Shown here piece after piece: positions 1 through 12,693 of a stretch of 64,000 nucleotides of DNA (position 1 is its first letter; each line of letters opens with the position of its first letter). Origin of the DNA: Lathyrus oleraceus (taxonomy: Eukaryota > Streptophyta > Magnoliopsida > Fabales > Fabaceae). Made by a program: the position numbers and the translations under genes. The stretch is taken from positions 536,742,769 to 536,806,768 of the forward strand of contig NC_066585.1 of assembly GCF_024323335.1 (NCBI RefSeq), given 5' to 3'. The notes beneath the pieces are model-generated. The model made no database searches, was not told the origin of the DNA, and was given only the letters and a program-made list of their open reading frames with translations.

Positions 1-695
1 CGAAAATACGATTTTGTCCCCCGATGACCCTTCGGTGTAGCCTACGGTAAAATGATGATCGTTCCTTCGAATGCTAAGGTATCCTTACAACTGTTGCCTT
101 CAATGACCAATCGATAACCCTATGATGACCCTTTTACATCCAAAGGGATAAGACTACTTACTTCTCAATAGTAAGGACAGTTTTACCCTCATAAGGATAG
201 GAAATGCCCATAACGACCTTAGGAAGGTATAACTCTCAATTACTGGATCATAACCTAAAACATTTTCCACCCCTCACACTTTGCAAATCCTAGAAAATCA
301 CCACTTGGTATACATTCATACTAGAATCATTACCAAGTTACATTTTTCTAAACCGTTTTCAAAATCAAACGAGATAAATACTTTGTATACATTCATACGA
401 GAATCATTACAAAGTTAAACTCTCTTTTCGAAACATTTTTTAAACAATTCACGAACACTTTTTAGACAAAAATATAAGTGATCCAGCAATTAAGAGCCCA
501 TGGATAACCATGGATACAAAGGGTGCTAATACCTTCCCTTTGTATAATGTACCTCCCGAACCCAAAATCTATTGAGGTCTTTCCTGTTCTTTTCCACCTT
601 TCCTTATTGGATAAAAGAAAAGTCGGTGACGACTCTTGCTATCCGCGACATTGCGATAAAAAGCAAAATATCCCAAGTCAGTTCACCGTATGACA
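1..695 (+). repeat. 5' LTR (3' portion) of the Ogre element
   Basis: Ends in TATGACA at 695, immediately before the primer binding site. It corresponds to 8069-8763 with an offset of 8068. Differences I can see are a T/A near 54, T/C near 90, T/C near 127, T/C near 460 and A/G near 630. Two 34-bp hairpins lie at 304-337 and 381-414. Confidence 0.93.
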
Positions 696-699
696 GAAC

Positions 700-717
700 T
701 GGCGACTCTGCTGGGGA
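700..717 (+). other. Primer binding site, complementary to tRNA-Arg
   Basis: TGGCGACTCTGCTGGGGA starts five bases after the 5' LTR end. It begins with TGG, the complement of the tRNA CCA tail, and matches the 3' end of a plant tRNA-Arg, the primer reported for Ogre elements. Confidence 0.8.
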
Positions 718-1529
718 TGTTTAAAAAGAGAGGTTACCTTAAAAACAAGATCACTTATTTAAAATTGTCTGATTTACTTTTAAGGGGTTGCTTGGGTATT
801 TTTGAGTGAAAGATCCTACACCCGGATCTAGTGTACCTTAGGTAAGTAGCAATAGATCATCGCGACTATCCGGCGTATACCGGAATGGTTAAAATGATGG
901 CTACGGTTAATGTGACACTTTGGTTGTCCTGATGTTCCTCATGTTACTTGAGGAAAAATTTGGCTTCCGCGTGGTGTCATCAAAGCATTAACCAGACTTT
1001 TAGAACCCTAATTGACTCATCCTGACCATTAGAAAGTAGTGAGATAACTGACTTCGGTTCCGACTGGGGTTGGTTGAGACTCGATACTACACTCCTTGAG
1101 ATTGGACTTTAGGGAAGCTTCGGTCAACCACTTGGTGTTGCACTGAAGTGGACTTGAGGGAAGGTCAATGATTGGAGATCCTTTTAGAACCCGGTTACTA
1201 TTCTAGGACAGGTTGAACCAACTAAACTTCAGTGGGGAGGGTACTTACCTATGGAACTCATGCAAGCCTTAAAACCTAGGAATGATGGTTGTGTGACTTG
1301 CTTGTGCTTGTTATTTATTTAACCTCATAACATCATAACATCATGACATCATAACATTGTACTAACCATTTCGAGGACTTAGGGATTTAACTTTGCTCTG
1401 TTTTGTAAAATAAAAAAAATAAAAAAAAATAAAAATAAAAAAGTCTCCTTTTTTGTTGGCTTACGTAAAGTTAAATTCCAAAAGTCCTTGAAAACATTTC
1501 ATACATTGCATAGCATAACATAACATTGC

Positions 1530-2693
1530 ATGACAGGTGTTCCAAAGGACCATATTCTCACGGTCTGCCTCTTAAACAGAAAAATGGATCTCGAACAAAC
1601 TGTCAAAGATCTCCAGACTCAAAATGCTCAGTTCAAGGAGATGATGCTAAGCCTATCCAAGGGGCAGGAGGAACTGAAGGCTCTTTTGGTCGAAAAGAAG
1701 AAAGACAAGAAGGCTGTGAGTTTCATTAACCCAGGAAGAAGGCGTAAAGGACAGGCTACGGGAATCAAATTTGGAATCCCGAACGGTCCAGAGGATGAGG
1801 CGGAGAATGATTCAGAGGAAGAGGATGCTGATTTCTCCAACCCTGAGGATGATGATGAGAAGTATGAAAATGAACAGTACTCTCCGAGAGATGATAAGTA
1901 CAAGTTGTTGGAAGAACGTATGCTAGCTATGGAGGGTCAGAAGGCGCCTGGTCTGGATTTCGAAAGTTTGGGCCTGGTTTCCGATGTGACCATTCCCCGC
2001 AAATTCAAAATCCCCACTTTCACTAAGTACGATGGTGCATCCTGTCCTCAGATGCATTTAAGGGCTTATGTGAGAAAGATCCAGCCGCATACCACTGATA
2101 AGAAACTATGGATCCATTTCTTCCAAGAAAGTCTGTCTGGCACTCAGTTGGAATGGTATTATCAGCTCGAGAGCTCTAACATCCACACATGGACTGATTT
2201 AGCGACAGCTTTCTACAAGCACTACCGGTATAATTCTGAACTAGCGCCTACTCGGCTACAGTTGCAGAATATGACTATGGGATCTAAAGAAAGTTTCAAA
2301 GAATATGCTCAAAAATGGAGAGATTTGGCTAGCAGAGTCAAACCCCCTATGACCGATCGAGAATTGGTGGACATGTTCATGAGCACACTGACTGGCCCAT
2401 TCTACAGCCATCTATTGAGGAGTTCCTCATTGGGTTTCATTGAACTTATATTAACAGGTGAACATGTTGAAAGTGGCATTCGAAGTGGGAAGATACAGGC
2501 GACTACCTTTGATCCTCCGGAGACTCCTCATGGCATCACTGCCCCTCTGCCTAATCATGACGAGACTGTCAATGCTGTGGAAGATACTGATAACGATTAT
2601 GACTTGGATAGCTGGATTTTTCCAACAATTGGTGACGGACCCAATAATTGGAAGGCTGAAGACACTATCCCGATTTCCTTTAGTCAGGAGTAA
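1530..2693 (+). CDS. gag: Gag polyprotein of Ogre element
   Basis: An uninterrupted 387-residue Gag forms the capsid of the virus-like particle in the cytoplasm. The N terminus is a predicted coiled coil rich in E, Q and K (about residues 19-55). A very acidic stretch follows (about 85-115), then a retrotransposon-gag domain (about 160-310) with the typical IHFFQESLSGTQLEWYYQLE and SFKEYAQKWRDLA blocks. No CCHC zinc knuckle is present before the stop. The start is ambiguous: ATG 1530, or the in-frame ATG at 1584 that begins MDLEQTVKDLQ, which resembles gag starts of related elements and is as likely. It lies about 830 bp beyond the primer site. Intact gag with destroyed pol fits a non-autonomous element that still makes its own capsid protein. 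Confidence 0.85.
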   Translation: MTGVPKDHILTVCLLNRKMDLEQTVKDLQTQNAQFKEMMLSLSKGQEELKALLVEKKKDKKAVSFINPGRRRKGQATGIKFGIPNGPEDEAENDSEEEDADFSNPEDDDEKYENEQYSPRDDKYKLLEERMLAMEGQKAPGLDFESLGLVSDVTIPRKFKIPTFTKYDGASCPQMHLRAYVRKIQPHTTDKKLWIHFFQESLSGTQLEWYYQLESSNIHTWTDLATAFYKHYRYNSELAPTRLQLQNMTMGSKESFKEYAQKWRDLASRVKPPMTDRELVDMFMSTLTGPFYSHLLRSSSLGFIELILTGEHVESGIRSGKIQATTFDPPETPHGITAPLPNHDETVNAVEDTDNDYDLDSWIFPTIGDGPNNWKAEDTIPISFSQE

Positions 2694-2803
2694 TTGTTAT
2701 TGCTATTTTTATGTTTCAAAGCATTGTGTCTATACCCGGGGCATAATAGCTAATTTTTCAAGGGTTTTGTCATTTCATAAGCATATTCATATTCAATAAA
2801 TCA

Positions 2804-4217
2804 ATGGACCTTTTGCATTCAAATATTGCGCTCTTTATCTTTCCTTTCATTTTTCAAAACAAGCTATGTTTTCTTGCACACACTCACGTAACAAATCGCG
2901 TATCCATATTCACTCTGGATCCTGTGGATAATAGTTCTACTACTGTTCATTATGACTTTGAAAATCCGATCTACCAAGCCGAGGATGGAAGTGTGGAATA
3001 TTGTGAAGTACCTGGAGAACTTGCCCGACTACTGCAAGAAGAAAAGACTATACAGCCGCATGAGGAATCAATTGAAATTGTAAATTTGGGTACTGAAATA
3101 AACAAGAAAGAAGTCAGAGGTTTCTGGGGGCACTCGAATTACATTGCCTGATTCATTCCACACTTGACTGCTACCTGCAAACCCATCTTCAAATTACTAA
3201 AAAAAGAAAAATCAAGAGATGGTATGGAATGATGAATGACAAAATCAAGAAGTATCCCCAAGAACCTCCAGTTCCGATGCCACCAGTTGAAGGAAGACCT
3301 TTAATCACATATTTGACCGTGTTAGAAAATTCAATAGGGTGTGCTGGGGCAACATGACGAGTCTGGTCGAAAAGAGCATGTCATACACTGCCTTAGCAAA
3401 AGGTACCGACTGTGAAACAAGATACTCACAGCTCGAGAAAGCTTGCTGCGCTTTGGCTTGGGCTGCTCGCCGACTAAAACAGTATATGTTGAATCATACC
3501 ACTTTATTGATTTCTAAGATGGATCTTATCAAATATACATTCGAGAAACCTGCTGTCTCCTGAAAGAGTTATCACTGATAATGGTACTAAACTGAACTCT
3601 GCACGCAGTTCAAAATTAAAAACCATAACTCTTCTCCGTACCGGCCAAAGATGAATGGCGCCGTGGAGGCCGCTAATAAGAATATCAAGAGGATTGTACA
3701 GAAGATGACAGTAACGTACAAAGACTGGCATGAGATGTTACCGTTTGCTCTCCATGGTTATCGCACTTCAGTACGCACTTCGACAGGGGCAACTCCTTTC
3801 TCTTTAGTCTATGGAACGGAAGCCGTTTTACCAGTGGAAGTCCAGATTCCCTCTCTAAGAATCATGAAAGAGGCGGGCTTAGATGAAGATGAATGGATCC
3901 AGACTCGACTCGATCAGATAAACTTGATTGACGAGAAAAGACTTGCGGCTGTTTGTCACGGGCAGATATATCAGAAGCGCATGACCCAAGCATTTAACAA
4001 AAGAGTCAAGAGACGAGTGTACCAAATCGGCGACTTAGTTATCAAGCGTATCATTCTACCACAAGGTGATCCCAGGGGCAAATGGACTCCCACATACGAA
4101 GGGCCATTTGTGGTTAAAAAGGTATTCTCCGGTGGAGCCATGATACTTGCTACAATGGATGGCGAAGACTTCCCACATCCTGTGAACGCGGACATAGTTA
4201 AAAAATACTACGCCTAA
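2804..4217 (+). pseudogene. pol: Deleted pol remnant (RT linker, RT C-terminus, RNase H piece, integrase C-terminus)
   Basis: About 2920-3115 matches the acidic linker that precedes reverse transcriptase in Ogre pol (ending NLGTEINKKEVR). It runs straight into the RT C-terminal piece (FWGHSNYIA, LTATCKPIFKLLKK), so protease and the RT catalytic core are gone. An RNase H-linker piece follows to about 3560 (ALAWAARRLKQYM, LIKYTFEKPAVS), frameshifted relative to its flanks. It is fused to integrase from ITDNG onward. 3651-4217 is one open stretch (MNGAVEAANKNIK, TSTGATPFSLVYG, GDPRGKWTPTYEGPFVV) with the integrase C-terminal region, stopping at TAA. The first catalytic Asp of integrase is absent; the second (ITDNG) and the Glu (GAVEAANKN) remain. 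It cannot support autonomous transposition. Confidence 0.85.
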
Positions 4218-6507
4218 CAGAGACCCGCTAGGTCGACGTACCTAGGCAAAAGTAAGGGCATCCCGGCGAACCAAAAGGGTTCGGGCAAAAATTAGGGATA
4301 AATATATAAAGACGTATACCCGGCAAGTCGAAAACCTGAAAGGGCGGCTTGGGCAAGAAGGGGTATCCCGGTGGACTGAAAACCCGAAAAGGCGGTCCAG
4401 GCAAAAATTAGGGATTAAAGCGTACGACTATGTCCCGTTTTCTGTCAGCTTCAACCACGTTCCAAGGGACTGAACAAGCCAACCACCTCTATCCGACAGC
4501 AAGGGATGAGATGCTTGAAGATATAATGGCAGTAGTGGAATTAAAGTCAATAGGACGTTTCCGGCATAGCTTTCTCTTTGTTTCTTGACAATTTCCTCTT
4601 ACTAGGATTTCTGTCTCCTTGTACACAGATTGCCTGTTCATAGGCCCTCTTTCAAAATCAATGCAATTTTATTTTTACTTTCCCGTTTTGTTTGCACGAA
4701 CGTCCATTGATTTAATTTGAATTGATATATGCGTTTGAATATGATCAATGTTTATCAAAAATACATGCATAAAATAACAATGACAATTACTACACGACTT
4801 CAAGATCGAAGCGAAGGTCTAACCAGGCTTTCCAATGAATCCGTTGCTAATTCGATTCCTCGGCAACGCCAATTATTCCCCAATAGAGGTTGGCGTCACC
4901 AGACAGACTAGTCATCTCTTCCACTCCCAGCCAGGCTCTGTCGAATATTTCTACCATCAGACAAGGATCAAGTATCCCCAGCTGAGAAGGGGTCATCAAT
5001 GCAAATATCTCCGACCAGAAGACCGAGATTCATTTCCCCAGTAGAGCCCCCTGGAAGAACGTTTCAAACGCATAGGGCCTTCATTACATCATTCCATGCA
5101 TACAATGTTCATTCCGCATCATATACATTACATCATTTCATAACATATACATGCATACAATGTTCTTATGTATTCCAGACGCATAAGTCCCACATTACAT
5201 CATTTCACAGCACCCGCATACATACGACATTTGCATCTCATGCATCATGACATGGCATGAAGCTAACTTTATTTTTCAGGTTAATTATCCTCCTGATACA
5301 ATCAAAACAAAGGTCCATTCAGACAGACATCTCTATCAATTACATTCAGGATTCGACTACATCTTTCAGATATACTTCATGGCAACATTCATTCTGACAT
5401 CCTCCTAACGATGGCATCTATAAGCCCATCCCCAGTAAATTGTTGCAAATACAACAGATACCAATACTATCAGATACAACCTAACGTATGGTTCACTCTG
5501 ATTCAGCTCAACATATGACCTTCAACAACTCAGATACGATCTAGCGTACGATCCATTCTGACCTTCTTCAACTCGAATACAGTCTAATGTACGACCAAGT
5601 TAGACCAGAGGCTGCTCAAATACAGTCTAATGTACGACCAAGTCAGACCCTCATCCCTTGCTCAGGTGCTACCTTCGGACAGGTACATTCCTGAATGGTA
5701 GTCTGGTATACGGCTACTTCCCTTGCTCAGGTGCTACCTTCGGACAGGTACATTCCTGAATGGTAGTCTGGTATACGGCTACTCCCCTTGCTCAGGTGCT
5801 ACCTTCGGACAGGTACATTCCTGAATGGTAGTCTGGTATACGGCTACTCCCCTTGCTCAGGTGCTACCTTCGGACAGGTACATTCCTGAATGGTAGTCTG
5901 GTATACGGCTACTCCCCTTGCTCAGGTGCTACCTTCGGACAGGTACATTCCTGAATGGTAGTCTGGTATACGGCTACCCCCTTTACTCAGATGCTACCTT
6001 CGGACAGGTACATTTCTGAATGGTAGTCTGGTATACGACTACTCCCTCTTCAAGCAGATTCAGCCTAACGGACGGCTCATTCTGCAATTCAGAACCGATC
6101 TAGCGTACGATCCGTTCTGATCTTTCATCCCCATCAAAGTCATCCGCCTAACGAACAGCTCACTCTGATACCCAGATATGGTCCAGTGTATGATCCATTC
6201 TGATCCCTTATCCCCAGCAGCATATAGCATACTCTGACTCCCCAGCGAAGTCAACAGCATGATGGATGATTCACTATACGGTCTAGCGTATGACCCGGTA
6301 TGACGTCCATGTCTTCAGACATTGTCTAACGTACGACACAATCTGGAAATCTCCTCATCAAACTACCTGGATGGCATCTTTAAGCCCATCTCCACCAAGA
6401 CTAATTGGCAAGTGCAAATTTTTGGGGCATTCTAGTGTTCAATAATCTTTCACCTCCAGACCACGAACGGTACACACCATTCTAACTCTCTCGGTTCAAG
6501 AATATTG
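4218..6507 (+). other. 3' untranslated region of the Ogre element
   Basis: Non-coding stretch between the integrase stop and the purine tract. It contains repeated GGCAAAAATTAGGGAT boxes (about 4284 and 4405), also recognisable in the decayed element near 13570. A run rich in ACATTACATCATTTC-type words lies at 5080-5250, many CTAACGTACGA-like words at 5480-6330, and the 65-bp tandem array. Long variable 3' UTRs are characteristic of the Tat/Ogre group. Confidence 0.75.
5655..6044 (+). repeat. 65-bp tandem repeat array in Ogre 3' UTR (about 6 copies)
   Basis: Units begin CCCTTGCTCAGGTGCTACC at 5655, 5720, 5785, 5850 and 5915, an exact 65-bp period; the sixth unit from 5980 is diverged. The first five are nearly identical, so the array expanded recently. 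It sits in the hypervariable region of Ogre elements that is known to seed satellite DNA (the PisTR-A family in pea). Confidence 0.95.
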
Positions 6508-6519
6508 AACAGGGGCAGC
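6508..6519 (+). other. Polypurine tract before 3' LTR
   Basis: AACAGGGGCAGC immediately precedes the 3' LTR start TGTCATACCCC. The same arrangement (AATAGGGGCAGT then TGTCATGCCCC) occurs at 16366-16388 in the second element. Confidence 0.75.
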
Positions 6520-6787
6520 TGTCATACCCCAAAATTTGCTCATTTATATTTCAAGACATTTTTCAAGGCATTCCGACTCATTTTCATGACACTGATCTTA
6601 AGGGAACGAAGGCCCAGCTCGCGAATGACCCAAACTGACCTATTCGCTACACGCTCGCCTAGTGATAACATGAAAGTGGTTTATTTGGAAGCACAAGTAA
6701 AAATGGAGGAAAAGAGGTGCAAAAAGGAGAGAAAACGAACCAAATAGCAAAGCCCAGCCCAAAGCGCAAGCCACAAATGTTGTGCTT

Positions 6788-6870
6788 GTGACGGACGTCA
6801 CGGAGGGCGTGACGAGCGTCACGCAAAGCAGCCTTGTGACGGACGTCACACATGGTGTGACGAGCGTCAC
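6788..6870 (+). promoter_or_regulatory. Four TGACG palindromes (bZIP/as-1-like cluster) in Ogre U3
   Basis: GTGACGGACGTCAC at 6788-6801 and 6836-6849 alternates with GTGACGAGCGTCAC at 6809-6822 and 6857-6870. Each is a near or full palindrome containing TGACG on both strands. TGACG pairs are the core of as-1-like elements bound by plant TGA bZIP factors. The cluster lies 140-225 bp upstream of the LTR TATA box, a normal enhancer position. Binding is inferred. Confidence 0.6.
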
Positions 6871-7010
6871 ACCACTACCCTACTTTTTGGGCGCAAGTAA
6901 CGCCTCAGAGACTTGAAGAGACGTTGAGGAGTGTTGGGCCCTATATCCACGCCATGAAATTAGCCACGTTGAAGAGCTCTTGGCAGCAAGTAGTTACTTA
7001 ATGGTACCAA

Positions 7011-7018
7011 TATAAATA
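7011..7018 (+). promoter_or_regulatory. TATA box of the Ogre LTR promoter
   Basis: TATAAATA within U3, about 490 bp into the LTR, followed by pyrimidine-rich sequence as expected at the transcription start. The 5' LTR copy of this part is outside the window. Confidence 0.6.
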
Positions 7019-8763
7019 GCCACGAAGAAAACCTAGAAAGGGGGGCTTTTTCCACATTTTTCCTTTGCCGTTTTCACTTTTGCATATTTTCTTTTCCAGC
7101 AGCTTAGGCATTGTTTTTCCTACGAGTTCTACACTATTTTCCTTGCAATTTCCTATTTCCTTTTCAGCATTTAGTTAGTTCTATTCACACAATAGTTTCT
7201 ACAAAGGAAACTATTGTGTACCTTTTTACCGGATCCAACCTTACGTTAGGATCTAGTTTATTTTCTTCGTTTTAATTTGTTGTTTAGTTGACGAATCCAA
7301 GGACAAATCCTGCCGGCTTGTGGCGGAGTGTTCAGGACTACTGTTTAACTTATTCCGAGTAACCCTAAAGGAAACCCGGAAGGAAAAGCCTACGGCAGCA
7401 AGGTCACTTCCGCTCAATTCGATCCGATCGGCCAATTCGAGGTTGCAATTCAATTGCCAACAGGTTTGCGTTACTATCACCGCTTTATGTTCCTAATGCA
7501 CATGTGATATCATAATTGAATTCATAAATATATTTGAGGTTTTGCATGTGGACTTAAGTATGCCTGGATACCTTGAATTGTTGTAATGGAGGCCGCTGTT
7601 TCGCTCTGTTTTGATCTTTACCCATCCGACTTGTTTTATTATAACCAGGCTTTGTTTACCTGATACTATTACTGCTTTGGTGCAACTCTTGATTGCACCC
7701 TGATTTGGTACTCTAATCCGTTTGCTGAATTTTGTAAAGGTTCACCTGTCCCAGGAAAGGATTGCTGTCTAGGTCTTCCACTTTATTTGTGGGATACCCT
7801 TGTGGAGATTCGCCCTAAATTACTTGATTAATTTTAATGTGTTAATTTTAATGTATTAATTTTAATGTATTAATTTTAATGTGGAGATTCATCCTAATTA
7901 CCTAATTAACTTTAAAATATGGCTTTTAAATATGTGATCTTGGACCTCTCTTTTGCCTTACGATAACACGGTATTACGGTCATGCCCCGCGAATGTAGGG
8001 ATACACTTAGCAAAGACCCTTCGGTTAAATCATCATAAAATAAATCATGGTCCCTCGGATGTTGCCTTCGAAAATACGATTTTGTCCCCCGATGACCCTT
8101 CGGTGTAGCCTACGGTTAAATGATGATCGTCCCTTCGAATGCTAAGGTATCCTTACAACTGTTGCCTTCAATGACCAATCGATAACCCTACGATGACCCT
8201 TTTACATCCAAAGGGATAAGACTACTTACTTCTCAATAGTAAGGACAGTTTTACCCTCATAAGGATAGGAAATGCCCATAACGACCTTAGGAAGGTATAA
8301 CTCTCAATTACTGGATCATAACCTAAAACATTTTCCACCCCTCACACTTTGCAAATCCTAGAAAATCACCACTTGGTATACATTCATACTAGAATCATTA
8401 CCAAGTTACATTTTTCTAAACCGTTTTCAAAATCAAACGAGATAAATACTTTGTATACATTCATACGAGAATCATTACAAAGTTAAACTCTCTTTTCGAA
8501 ACATTTTTTAAACAATTCACGAACACTTTTCAGACAAAAATATAAGTGATCCAGCAATTAAGAGCCCATGGATAACCATGGATACAAAGGGTGCTAATAC
8601 CTTCCCTTTGTATAATGTACCTCCCGAACCCAAAATCTATTGAGGTCTTTCCTGTTCTTTTCCACCTTTCCTTATTGGATAAAAGAAAAGTCGGTGGCGA
8701 CTCTTGCTATCCGCGACATTGCGATAAAAAGCAAAATATCCCAAGTCAGTTCACCGTATGACA

Positions 8764-9769
8764 GTATTCCACTTTATTTGTGGGATACCCTTGTGGAAAT
8801 TCATCCTAATTACTTAATCGATTTCAATGTGGAGATTTATCCTAATTATTTAATTGATTATAATATGGACCTAATTACCTAGTTGATTACAACTACCTAA
8901 TTGATTGTAAAATATTGCCTTTGAATATGTGATCTTGGACCTCTCTTTGTTGCCTTACGATATTACGGTATTACGGTCATGTCCCGCGAATGTGGGGATA
9001 CACTTAGCAAAGACCCTTCGATTAAATCATCATGTCCCTATAAAATACATCATAGTCCCTCGGATGTTGCCTTCGAATATATGATTTTGTCCCTCGATGA
9101 CCCTTCGTTGTAGCCTACGGTTAAATGATGATCGTCCCTTCGAATGCTAAGGTATCCTTACAAATGTTGCCTTCAATGACCAATCGCTGACCCTACGATG
9201 ACCTTTTTACATCCAAAGGGATAAAACTACTTACTTCTCAATAGTAAGGACAGTTTTACCCTCATAAGGATAGGAAATGCCCATAAAGACCTTGGGTAGG
9301 TATAACTCTTAATTGCTGGCTCACCCAAAACATTTTTCATACCTCACACTTTGCAAATACTAGAAAATCACCACTTGGTATACATTCGTACTAGAATCAT
9401 TGCCAAGTTATATTTTTCTAAACCGATTTCAAAATTGAACGAGATAAATACTTTGTATACATTCGTACAAGAATCATTACAAAGTTAAACTCTCTTTTCA
9501 AAACATTTTTTAAGCCATTCACAAACACTTTTTCAGACAAACATAAGTGATCCAGCAATTAAGAGCCCATGGATAACCATGGATACAAAGGGTGCTAACA
9601 CCTTCCCTTTGTATAATGTACCTCCCGAACCCAAAATCTAATTAAGGTCTTTCCTGTTCTTTTCCACCTTTCCTTATTGGATAAAAGAAAAGTCGGTGGC
9701 GACTCTTGCTATCCGCGACATTTGCTTTCCAAAGCAAAAACACACACAAAGTCAGTTCACCGTATGACA
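8764..9769 (+). repeat. Older Ogre LTR fragment (host of the nested insertion)
   Basis: Matches the 3' LTR from about 7773 to its end, but with many substitutions and small indels, so it is clearly older than the element at 1-8763. It ends in CGTATGACA at 9769 and is not followed by a primer site, so it is the end of a 3' or solo LTR. It abuts the young 3' LTR at a mid-LTR position, as expected if the young element inserted inside it. Confidence 0.85.
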
Positions 9770-9909
9770 CTTGCAATAACTAAATGATTAGGACTATTCT
9801 AAATAATATATTTTCATACATACTCATGCATTCATATATACATCAAAATGCATAAAAATAAAAAGGAGGAAAATTATTTTCTTCCCCTTTTCTAAGAATC
9901 ATTGAACGA

Positions 9910-10153
9910 GAAAATCTGACTCTCCGACCATCATATATAACTCGATCTCACCGCAAAAAGGTTATGGAACAGCTTGAGCATAATCAGGCCGTTCTAAGAG
10001 AAGAGATAGATTTAGTCGAAGGGAACGTTAAAGAAATGAAGGACAAGATAAATTAGCTTACTCGTGTAATTACTAACATGATGGCCACAAACGATGAGGC
10101 TAGTAATAAAAGGAACGATTCCACTTCTGCCCCTCGACCTGGGGACAATAATC
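9910..10153 (+). pseudogene. gag: N-terminal gag fragment of a second Ogre/Tat-like element
   Basis: From 9964 the frame reads MEQLEHNQAVLREEIDLVEG and continues to a TAG at 10054. The same frame then resumes (LTRVITNMMATNDEASNKRN) and runs into PRPGDNNP before it is cut by the CTAT array. The E/Q/K-rich coiled-coil start resembles the N terminus of Tat/Ogre Gag proteins in legumes. The rest of gag and all of pol are missing, apparently replaced by the microsatellite. Confidence 0.6.

Positions 10154-12692
<2,539 letters not shown>

Positions 12693-12693
<1 letters not shown>

Larger units (their letters stand above)
1..8763 (+). mobile_element. Ogre/Tat-lineage Ty3/gypsy retrotransposon, internally deleted, 5' LTR cut by window edge
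   Basis: The 5' LTR tail (1-695) and the matching part of the 3' LTR (8069-8763) align without gaps and differ at about five bases, so the insertion is recent. Order: 5' LTR, primer site 700-717, leader, gag, shredded pol, long 3' UTR with a tandem array, purine tract and 3' LTR. The LTR ends TGTCAT...ATGACA form a perfect 6-bp inverted repeat. The internal region is only about 5.8 kb, while full Ogre elements are far longer; protease, the reverse-transcriptase core and the first half of integrase are missing. A young element without these enzymes was presumably mobilised in trans. Ogre-type assignment rests on the tRNA-Arg primer site, the 2.24-kb LTR and the gag/integrase sequence. Confidence 0.9.
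6520..8763 (+). repeat. 3' LTR of the Ogre element (2244 bp)
   Basis: Bounded by TGTCAT at 6520 and ATGACA at 8763. U3 holds four ACGT/AGCG palindromes (6788-6870) and a TATA box at 7011. A short AT-rich tandem of TTAATTTTAATGT units lies at about 7826-7883, and two related hairpins at 8372-8405 and 8449-8482. The expected 5-bp target duplication at the right edge would be GTATT (8764-8768); its partner lies outside the window. Confidence 0.93.
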
